6,775 nt of DNA from Chloroflexota bacterium (GTDB lineage Bacteria; Chloroflexota; Dehalococcoidia; UBA2247; RBG-13-53-26), in contig JAFNFZ010000318.1 in NCBI GenBank assembly GCA_017885485.1, positions 1-6,775 on the forward strand, given 5' to 3'. The notes beneath the pieces were generated by a model. It was not told where the DNA came from and searched no databases. It saw only the letters and a list, made by a program, of their open reading frames with translations. Shown here piece after piece: positions 1 to 5,948 of this stretch (position 1 is the first letter of the stretch; each line of letters begins with the position of its first letter). A program made the translations under genes and the position numbers.

Positions 1-1569
1 GAGTTCGACTATTGCAGCGTGCATTCAGCCTGGGCTCTTCAGGAGGCAGGGATCGCCAGCATCATGGTGAACTCCAATCCCGAGACCGTCTCCACCGACT
101 TCGATACCAGCAAGCGTCTGTACTTCGAGGCGCTGGATGAAGAGAGTGTACGGGACATCCTGGAGAATGAGAATGCCACCGGGGTTCATGCAGAGACCAA
201 GGGAGAATCAAGCGGCGATGAGCGCACACCTTCTGTTCTTCAGTTTGGAGGCCAGACGGCGATCAATCTCAGCGAATCACTGGCCCGTAGCGGCATGCCC
301 ATAATTGGGTCAAGTGCCGAGACAATCGACATGGCTGAGGATCGCCGCCGATTCGAGGATTTCCTTGACCGCCTGAGTATCCCCCAGCCCCCAGGCGGCA
401 CAGCTACATCCCTTGAAGAGGCACAGAGCATCGCCAGGCAGATCGGCTACCCCGTCCTGGTGCGTCCCAGCTACGTCCTTGGAGGCCGGGGGATGGAAGT
501 CGTTCACGGCGATGAAGAGCTCGCTACATACATGTTACAGGCCATGCAGTTGGACACCAAGCACCCCATTCTGGTCGATAAGTACATGTCGGGCAAGGAA
601 GTGGAAACGGACGCCGTCTGCGACGGGGAGACAGTGCTCATTCCGGGGATCATGGAACACATCGAAAGGGCCGGGGTGCACAGCGGAGATTCCATGGCGG
701 TGTATCCGGGCCTGCGTCTGAGAGAATCGGAGGTCAACACTCTTGTCGACTACACGGTACGCATCGGTCTCGGCCTCCAGGTGAAAGGCTTGATGAATAT
801 CCAGTTCGTTATCATGCGCGAGTCATACGGTTCCAGTGTCTATGTCCTGGAAGTGAATCCCCGTGCCAGTCGCACCATCCCTTTCATCTCCAAGGTTACC
901 GGCGTACCAATGGTGAGAATAGCTACCAAGATCCTGGCCGGCATATCGCTGCGGGAACAACGCTATGAGACGGGCTTGTGGAAAAGGCGTAATCTGGTGG
1001 GCATCAAAGCTCCCGTGTTCTCCATGTGGAAACTGGCAGGGGTTGATACCTACCTGGGCCCCGAGATGAAATCCACCGGAGAAGTCATGGGCATTGATTA
1101 CACCTTCGAGGCTGCTCTCACCAAGTCACTGATGGCCGCCGGCCTTATGCTGCCCCAACGAGGAACGCTGCTCCTGAGCATTGCCGACCGGGACAAGCCC
1201 GAGGCCTTGCCTATCATACAAAGGCTGGCAGGGATTGACTACAGGCTTCTCGCCACCGAGGGCACAGCGGCGATGATCGAGAAGGAGGGGTTGCCCATCC
1301 AGCTTATCACCAAGAAGCTGACGGAAGGTCACCCTAATGTGCTGGATGTAATCCAGAATGGGTGGGTCGACGGTGTGGTCAATACTGTCACCGGGGAGCG
1401 TACGCCACTGAGAGATGGCTTTGCCATACGCCGGGCTGCCGCAGAAAAGCGCATCCCATGTTTCACTTCTCTGGACACAATCCGGGTGGCTGTGGAGGCC
1501 CTGACAAGCAGGAAGCCCTTCTTCAACGTTCAGCCTCTGAGGGAGTACCTGAGGAGACGAAATAGGTGA
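1..1569 (+). CDS. carB: Carbamoyl-phosphate synthase large subunit, C-terminal half (5' end outside window)
   Basis: CarB makes carbamoyl phosphate from bicarbonate, ATP and ammonia supplied by the glutaminase subunit CarA, feeding pyrimidine and arginine synthesis in the cytoplasm. The reading frame is open from base 1 (EFDYCSVHSAW), so the GTG at 19 is an internal valine and not the start. The 522 visible codons correspond roughly to the last half of a ~1,070-residue protein. They contain the second ATP-grasp unit: NPETVSTDFDTSKRLYFE, the FGGQTA loop, PSYVLGGRGME, GIMEHIERAGVHSGDS and the metal-binding EVNPRASRT. LGPEMKSTGEVMG follows, then the C-terminal MGS-like allosteric domain over about the last 130 residues. 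The gene ends in TGA, with an Arg-rich tail (LRRRNR). One oddity is about 16 extra residues just before FGGQTA (near nt 187-231) compared with my memory of E. coli CarB. It converges with nrpR across 28 bp. Identification is very secure; CarA is not in the window. Confidence 0.97.
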   Translation, partial: EFDYCSVHSAWALQEAGIASIMVNSNPETVSTDFDTSKRLYFEALDEESVRDILENENATGVHAETKGESSGDERTPSVLQFGGQTAINLSESLARSGMPIIGSSAETIDMAEDRRRFEDFLDRLSIPQPPGGTATSLEEAQSIARQIGYPVLVRPSYVLGGRGMEVVHGDEELATYMLQAMQLDTKHPILVDKYMSGKEVETDAVCDGETVLIPGIMEHIERAGVHSGDSMAVYPGLRLRESEVNTLVDYTVRIGLGLQVKGLMNIQFVIMRESYGSSVYVLEVNPRASRTIPFISKVTGVPMVRIATKILAGISLREQRYETGLWKRRNLVGIKAPVFSMWKLAGVDTYLGPEMKSTGEVMGIDYTFEAALTKSLMAAGLMLPQRGTLLLSIADRDKPEALPIIQRLAGIDYRLLATEGTAAMIEKEGLPIQLITKKLTEGHPNVLDVIQNGWVDGVVNTVTGERTPLRDGFAIRRAAAEKRIPCFTSLDTIRVAVEALTSRKPFFNVQPLREYLRRRNR

Positions 1570-1597
1570 CCGCCAGTGACCTCTGCGACAACCGGCG
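1570..1597. other. 28-bp convergent gap between carB and nrpR, no clear terminator
   Basis: This spacer separates the two facing stop codons (carB TGA, nrpR TAG). It contains only a possible 4-bp stem, CGCC at 1571-1574 with GGCG at 1594-1597, around a long loop and with no T-run on either strand. I therefore see no intrinsic terminator. Transcripts from both sides probably run into the opposite gene or stop by another mechanism. Confidence 0.6.
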
Positions 1598-2596
1598 CTA
1601 CAAATCCGAGAACCTGACCAATCGGCGGTAGTCAATCACTCCACTCTCGGAGATGTTGTCGACCTCTATGCCTGCCTCCACAGCAGCCGCCACTGGATTG
1701 AGCCCCCCGAGCAGCACCATGCCCACCCGGTTCAGACCAACGGCAATCTGGCAAACAGGTTCACCTGTGTTGCCCAGGACATAGACCCCATTGATGCCCA
1801 CCTCTTTCAGTACGTCAATGGTGTCAGCGACAAGCGCCCTGGCCGCAGCAGGGATTTCCCTGAAATTGGCCAGCACACTGCCATTGCCAGTTCTGGCCGC
1901 TTCACTCACACGCGCCATTCCGGCACGTATGTATTGCTCTGAGGGATCGATAGAGGTGCCAGCATAGTTGATCACGGCGATGAAGCGCTTCGGCTTCAGA
2001 TCCTTGATCTCGAGCACTCCGGCAAATCTGGAGTCCACCGGCACACCCGCCTTTAGCATCACGCCGTTGACAGTTACGCTGCACACCGTGGCCAGGCCCA
2101 CCCTGCCACTGGGTATGACCGCATCGCCCAGCTTCTCACCCTCCGCCGCCACCGCCACGAGGTCACTGACGCAGAGCCCGGACTTGAAAACCCCTCTCAT
2201 GGCTGCCAGCGCCTTCTTGAATTTCCCCTGGCTGAAGATCGAGGTGTTGATAGCGACCTCACCGGTTCGCGTCTTGGGATTGAATGTGGTTTGAAAGGCC
2301 AGCAACTGGAGTCTATCCAGAATCAGGCCAACCTGGTCAGGAGCCAGAGCCATCCGCAATTCATCAAGTCCTTTGGAGGTAATCGTCCTGCCATCGCGCC
2401 CGGCCGGCTGCGTGTGGCCTCGTTGATCAGTTATCCTTAGATGGTACCTGATCGCTCTTTCACTCAAGGAGAGCCCATAGCGCTCGAGCTGCCGGGCTAT
2501 GGTTATTGATCCCATTGGATCAGACGACTCACTGAGGACCCTCAGGATGGATGTAATCTTCTTCTCGGTGTCAGAACCAGAGCTTTGCACTATCAT
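1598..2596 (-). CDS. nrpR: NrpR-type nitrogen regulatory repressor (winged helix plus one NrpR/DUF128 domain)
   Basis: Predicted DNA-binding repressor of nitrogen genes, 332 residues. Residues ~11-82 form a winged helix-turn-helix: helices in EKKITSILRVL and ITIARQLERYG, a recognition helix LSERAIRYHLRITDQRG, then a wing (GRDGRTITSKGLDEL) matching the NrpR N-terminal pattern. Residues ~85-330 match one NrpR (DUF128) effector domain, best seen in the closing GNTGEPVCQIAVGLNRVG, VLLGGLNPVAAAVEAGIEV and VIDYRRLV. In methanogens NrpR binds operators when nitrogen is plentiful and is released by 2-oxoglutarate. M. maripaludis NrpR has two such effector domains, whereas this protein has one, like the shorter archaeal NrpRI forms. 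ATG at 2596 is the earliest possible start, because an in-frame TAA lies 36 nt upstream. The ribosome-binding site is weak. It has its own promoter 3' of the glnA pair. Family assignment is strong; target genes and ligand are inferred. Confidence 0.88.
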   Translation of the reverse strand: MIVQSSGSDTEKKITSILRVLSESSDPMGSITIARQLERYGLSLSERAIRYHLRITDQRGHTQPAGRDGRTITSKGLDELRMALAPDQVGLILDRLQLLAFQTTFNPKTRTGEVAINTSIFSQGKFKKALAAMRGVFKSGLCVSDLVAVAAEGEKLGDAVIPSGRVGLATVCSVTVNGVMLKAGVPVDSRFAGVLEIKDLKPKRFIAVINYAGTSIDPSEQYIRAGMARVSEAARTGNGSVLANFREIPAAARALVADTIDVLKEVGINGVYVLGNTGEPVCQIAVGLNRVGMVLLGGLNPVAAAVEAGIEVDNISESGVIDYRRLVRFSDL

Positions 2597-2625
2597 GCCC
2601 GCATCTATCCAAAGAGACTGCGGCC

Positions 2626-2654
2626 ATTATAGCATCTCCCCGTCGAAATCCAAA
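2626..2654 (-). promoter_or_regulatory. Sigma-70-like promoter for nrpR in the 164-bp gap after glnA
   Basis: Read on the minus strand, a perfect -10 TATAAT lies at 2626-2631. A weaker -35 TTGGAT lies at 2648-2653 with a 16-bp spacer (alternatively TTTGGA at 2649-2654 with 17 bp). Transcription would start near 2618-2620, leaving a leader of only about 22-24 nt before the ATG at 2596. The 7-mer ATCCAAA (plus strand) occurs at 2607-2613 and again at 2648-2654, 41 bp apart, flanking the -10 box. No T-tailed terminator is visible between the glnA stop and this promoter, so nrpR may also be reached by read-through. The rest of the gap (2655-2760) shows nothing I recognise. Confidence 0.65.
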
Positions 2655-2760
2655 CGCAGCAGCAGACATCCTGAATCCCAACGTCACCGCCGCCAAGCGT
2701 GCCTGTGTCAGCCGCATCGCACCATGTCCGCTTCTTCTGGCCTGGCCGCGCTCTCCCGGA

Positions 2761-4107
2761 TCACAGAATGGGCAGATATCTCTTCAGCTCGTACTCGGTA
2801 ATCTGGACTCTATAGCGATCCCACTCTATCTTCTTGTTCTGAATGAAGCTATGGAATACATGGTCTCCCAGGGCTTCGCGCACCAGGTCGCTCTTCTCAA
2901 GAAGCTGAACGGCCTCCCAGAGGCTCGACGGCAGAGTGCCTATGCCTCTGCTGTGCCTTTCCTCTTCCCACATCTCATAGACGTTCTCCTCTACCGGGTC
3001 GGGTGGTGTTAACCCCTTCTCAACCCCATCCAGCCCTGCCGCCAGCATCACCGAAAAGCAGAGGTACGGGTTGCACGCCGGGTCCGGGGACCTGTACTCG
3101 ATCCTGGTGGCGTTCTCCCTCCCCGGCTTGTACTCCGGGACCCTGATCAGGTCTGAACGATTGCGGCGGGCCCACGAAATGTAGACCGGCGCTTCGTAGC
3201 CTGGCACCAAGCGTTTGTAGGAGTTGACCCACTGGCTGGTGATGGCCGTGATCTCCGGTGCGTGCTTCAGAAGTCCAGCCACAAATGACTTGGCTGTCCT
3301 GGAAAGGTGATAGGGGTCATCTTTTTCGAAGAAGGCATTCCTGCCGCCCTTGAACAGCGACTGATGCACATGCATGCCACTGCCATTCATCCCGAAGACA
3401 GGCTTGGGCATGAACGTGGCATAGACGCCGTTCTTCATGGCCACCTGCTTTACCACCAGGCGGTAGGTCATCACATTGTCAGCCATGGTCAGGGCATCCG
3501 TATACCTCATGTCTATCTCATGTTGACTGCAGGCCACCTCATGGTGGGAATACTCCACACCGATGCCCATCTCCTCCAGGGTCAGCACTGTTTCCCGCCT
3601 CAGGTCAGTGGCTACGTCCAGCGGGGTGATGTCAAAATAGCCCCCTTCATCGAGAATCTCGGTTCCCTTCGAGTCCCGGAAGTAGAAATACTCCAGTTCC
3701 GGTCCCACGTAGTAGGTGTAGCCCAGATCAGCCGCCCGCTTCAGGTTCTTTTTAAGAACATACCTCGGGTCGCCCTCAAACGGTTCGCCGCCCGGCCGCA
3801 GAACGTCACAGAACATCCTGGCTACAGCCCGATGTTCCTTGGGTCTCCAGGGGAGGAGCCGAAAGGTGTCCGGATCAGGCAGAGCAACCATGTCACTCTC
3901 ATCAATACGGGCAAACCCCTCGATGGACGAGCCATCGAAACCCATCCCCTCCTCCAGGGCACCCTCTAGCTCTTCCACCGTGATGGAGAAATTCTTGAGC
4001 ATGCCCACGATGTCGGTGAACCACAGCCTGATGAACTTGACGTCGTGCTCTTTGGCCTTCTTCAGAACGTATTCCTTGCTCTCTTTCCTGGTTGCCTCTG
4101 TCGTCAT
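2761..4107 (-). CDS. glnA: Glutamine synthetase type I (alpha-like), downstream copy
   Basis: Makes glutamine from glutamate, ammonia and ATP; expected to act as a cytoplasmic dodecamer. The start is ATG at 4107 (MTTEATRK), placed by AAAGGAG five bases upstream. A longer reading to 4152 would lack this site and would break the equal length with the sister gene. It has 448 residues, typical of GSI-alpha and shorter than the ~470-residue adenylylated GSI-beta. Visible motifs are FDGSSIEGFARIDESD (Arg67 aligns with the feedback-inhibition Arg62 of Bacillus GlnA), GPELEYFYF (Glu137, Glu139), SHHEVACSQHE (Glu190, Glu197), NGSGMHVHQS (His246), NSYKRLVPGYEAP (Arg299, Glu305), Arg317, and RIEYRSPDP (Glu337, Arg339). 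The beta-type adenylylation motif KNLYDLPPEE is absent; the equivalent stretch reads ENVYEMWEEE. It lies 82 bp downstream of its sister, probably co-transcribed, and nrpR follows it. Confidence 0.96.
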   Translation of the reverse strand: MTTEATRKESKEYVLKKAKEHDVKFIRLWFTDIVGMLKNFSITVEELEGALEEGMGFDGSSIEGFARIDESDMVALPDPDTFRLLPWRPKEHRAVARMFCDVLRPGGEPFEGDPRYVLKKNLKRAADLGYTYYVGPELEYFYFRDSKGTEILDEGGYFDITPLDVATDLRRETVLTLEEMGIGVEYSHHEVACSQHEIDMRYTDALTMADNVMTYRLVVKQVAMKNGVYATFMPKPVFGMNGSGMHVHQSLFKGGRNAFFEKDDPYHLSRTAKSFVAGLLKHAPEITAITSQWVNSYKRLVPGYEAPVYISWARRNRSDLIRVPEYKPGRENATRIEYRSPDPACNPYLCFSVMLAAGLDGVEKGLTPPDPVEENVYEMWEEERHSRGIGTLPSSLWEAVQLLEKSDLVREALGDHVFHSFIQNKKIEWDRYRVQITEYELKRYLPIL

Positions 4108-4112
4108 TCTAA

Positions 4113-4119
4113 CTCCTTT
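4113..4119 (-). promoter_or_regulatory. Ribosome-binding site fixing the start of the downstream glnA
   Basis: The minus strand reads AAAGGAG, then five bases, then ATG at 4107. Because it sits inside the longer open frame that begins at 4152, it decides for the shorter, 448-residue protein. The same AAAGGAG at the same distance precedes the upstream glnA. Confidence 0.85.
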
Positions 4120-4182
4120 CTTGTCCGATACGGATGGGGCATCTTCAACCACCAGTACCCTGTTTGCTGCAGTATGTCAGTC

Positions 4183-4199
4183 ACAGCATCTACAGCATC
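4183..4199 (-). repeat. 9-bp tandem duplication across the stop codon of the upstream glnA
   Basis: The plus strand reads ACAGCATC-T-ACAGCATC. On the coding strand this is ATG CTG TAG ATG CTG TGA in the glnA frame: the last two codons and stop are repeated at once, with a second stop in the same frame. The remaining spacer to the next glnA (4108-4182) shows only a short stem (TCCG/CGGA at 4124-4134) and no convincing promoter or terminator. Confidence 0.8.
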
Positions 4200-5536
4200 G
4201 GCAGGTATCTCTTCACCTCATACTCAGTGACCTGAATCCTGTATCTGTCCCACTCTATCATCTTGTTCTTCATGAAAGCATTGAACACATGGTCTCCCAA
4301 AGCTTTGCGCACCAGTTCACTCTTCTCAAGGAGTTGAATGGCTTCCCAGAGGTTCGACGGCAGAGTGCCTATGCCCCTTCTCCGTCTTTCCTCCTCCCCC
4401 ATCTCATAGACGTTCTCCTCTACCGGGTCAGGCGGTGTTAACCCCTTCTCAACCCCATCCAGGCCCGCCGCCAGCATCACCGCAAAGCAGAGATACGGGT
4501 TGCACGCCGGGTCCGGAGACCTGTACTCAATCCTGGTAGCGTTCTCCCTGCCCGGCTTGTACTCGGGGACCCTGATCAGATCCGCCCTGTTCTGCCTGGC
4601 CCAGGACAGATACACCGGCGCTTCGTATCCCGGCACCAGCCGTTTGTATGAGTTGACCCACTGACTGGTAATCGCTGTGATTTCAGGACCATGTTTCAGC
4701 AGTCCCGCCACGAAAGATCTGGCTATCCCGGAGAGGTGGTAGGGGGCATCCTCTTCAAAGAAGGCATTTCTGCCCCCCTTGAACAGCGACTGATGCACAT
4801 GCATGCCACTGCCATTCATCCCAAAGACCGGCTTGGGCATGAAAGTGGCATAGACACCATGCCCCATGGCCACCTGCTTCACCACCAAACGGTAGGTCAT
4901 CACGTTGTCGGCCATGGTCAGGGCATCGGTATACCTCATGTCCACCTCATGCTGGCTGCTGGCCACCTCATGGTGGGAATACTCCACGCCAATGCCCATC
5001 TCCTCAAGGGTCAGCACCGTTTCTCTCCTGAGGTCAGTGCCCAGATCCAGCGGCGTCATGTCGAAGTAGCCGCCCTCATCGAGTGTGTCGGTGCCCAGCG
5101 AGTTCTTGAAGTAGAAGTACTCCAGTTCGGGTCCCACATAGTAGGTGTAACCCAAATCAGCCGCCCGCTTCAGGTTCTCCTTTAGTACATACCTCGGGTC
5201 GCCATCGAACGCTTCGCCGCCCGGCCGCATAATGTCGCAGAACACCCTGGCCACGGCCTGATGCCCCGCAGGTCTCCAGGGCAGGAGCTGAAAGGTGTCC
5301 GGATCAGGCAGGGCAACCATGTCGCTCTCATCGATGCGGGCAAATCCCTCGATGGACGAGCCGTCAAAACCCATCCCCTCCTCCATCGCTCCTTCAAGCT
5401 CCTCCACCGTGATAGCGAAGCTCTTCAGCATTCCCAGGATGTCAGTGAACCACAACCTGATGAACTTCACATCGTGTTCCTTGGCCTTCTTGAGAACATA
5501 TTCCTTGCCTTCCTTCTTGGTTCTGCCTGCTGCCAT
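4190..5536 (-). CDS. glnA: Glutamine synthetase type I (alpha-like), upstream copy
   Basis: Second glutamine synthetase, 448 residues, the same length as its neighbour and without any indel against it. By hand count about 58 positions differ (about 87% identity), mostly conservative and concentrated at the N-terminus and in surface-like stretches. All the ATP, metal and glutamate residues listed for the sister copy are kept at the same positions, including Arg67, Glu137, Glu190, Glu197, His246, Arg299, Glu305, Glu337 and Arg339. The start is ATG at 5536 (MAAGRTKK), behind a strong AAAGGAGG; the in-frame TTG at 5557 lies upstream of that site and is rejected. The adenylylation motif is absent here too (ENVYEMGEEE). 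Differences that could matter include Ser194 (Cys in the sister), Gly380 (Trp in the sister) and the KNKM tail segment. It follows glnK by 70 bp, so it is probably the first glnA translated from an amtB-glnK-glnA-glnA message. Confidence 0.96.
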   Translation of the reverse strand: MAAGRTKKEGKEYVLKKAKEHDVKFIRLWFTDILGMLKSFAITVEELEGAMEEGMGFDGSSIEGFARIDESDMVALPDPDTFQLLPWRPAGHQAVARVFCDIMRPGGEAFDGDPRYVLKENLKRAADLGYTYYVGPELEYFYFKNSLGTDTLDEGGYFDMTPLDLGTDLRRETVLTLEEMGIGVEYSHHEVASSQHEVDMRYTDALTMADNVMTYRLVVKQVAMGHGVYATFMPKPVFGMNGSGMHVHQSLFKGGRNAFFEEDAPYHLSGIARSFVAGLLKHGPEITAITSQWVNSYKRLVPGYEAPVYLSWARQNRADLIRVPEYKPGRENATRIEYRSPDPACNPYLCFAVMLAAGLDGVEKGLTPPDPVEENVYEMGEEERRRRGIGTLPSNLWEAIQLLEKSELVRKALGDHVFNAFMKNKMIEWDRYRIQVTEYEVKRYLPML

Positions 5537-5540
5537 TTGG

Positions 5541-5548
5541 CCTCCTTT
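5541..5548 (-). promoter_or_regulatory. Ribosome-binding site fixing the start of the upstream glnA
   Basis: The minus strand reads AAAGGAGG, then CCAA, then ATG at 5536. This near-ideal site rules out the TTG codon at 5557 as the start. Confidence 0.88.
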
Positions 5549-5563
5549 ATTGCTCAATACAAT

Positions 5564-5583
5564 CGGGGTGTTGTCCGACCCCG
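5564..5583 (-). other. Small hairpin in the glnK-glnA gap
   Basis: A perfect 6-bp GC-rich stem (CGGGGT / ACCCCG) closes an 8-nt loop, midway in the 70-bp gap between the glnK stop and the glnA start. No T-run follows on the minus strand, so it does not look like a classical terminator. It could be an RNA-processing or partial-attenuation element that lets glnA be set at a different level from amtB-glnK, or it could be chance. Confidence 0.4.
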
Positions 5584-5606
5584 GTCAGAGTCCCTGTTCC
5601 TCCGGC

Positions 5607-5948
<342 letters not shown>

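Larger units (their letters stand above)
2761..5548 (-). repeat. Tandem gene duplication: two glnA copies with a 1,429-bp period
   Basis: Start codons, stop codons and internal landmarks of the two glnA genes are all separated by exactly 1,429 bp, so no insertion or deletion has occurred since duplication. DNA similarity is high, with a 47-bp perfectly identical block at 3347-3393 and 4776-4822 covering codons around the catalytic His246. The 32 bases upstream of each ATG also align without gaps (20 of 32 match by eye, including CCCC, GTAT and AAAGGAG). The duplicated unit therefore included the leader. Confidence 0.9.

Noticed and set aside
2507..2522. Inverted repeat TGATCC-CATT-GGATCA inside the 5' part of nrpR as an operator
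   Set aside because: One or two 6-bp inverted repeats of a given spacing are expected by chance in a window of this size, and this one lies in conserved coding sequence ~100 bp downstream of the promoter.
2499..2801. Plus-strand frame of 100 codons across the nrpR-glnA gap
   Set aside because: It overlaps both flanking genes and the nrpR promoter, and has no ribosome-binding site or family resemblance.
3307..3969. Long plus-strand open frame of 220 codons opposite the downstream glnA
   Set aside because: It is a mirror of the well-supported glnA coding strand, and the upstream copy shows a similar shadow at 4691-5185. It has no recognisable domain or ribosome-binding site.
4108..4152. Longer N-terminus for the downstream glnA (start at 4152)
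   Set aside because: The AAAGGAG at 4113-4119 fits ATG 4107, and the shorter form has the same length as the sister enzyme.
4120..4182. Separate promoter for the downstream glnA in the 82-bp spacer
   Set aside because: Possible -35-like strings (TTGAAG, CTGACA) have no acceptable -10 partner, so read-through from the upstream copy is simpler.
5537..5557. TTG start at 5557 for the upstream glnA
   Set aside because: A strong AAAGGAGG lies between it and ATG 5536; the seven extra residues have no counterpart in the sister gene.
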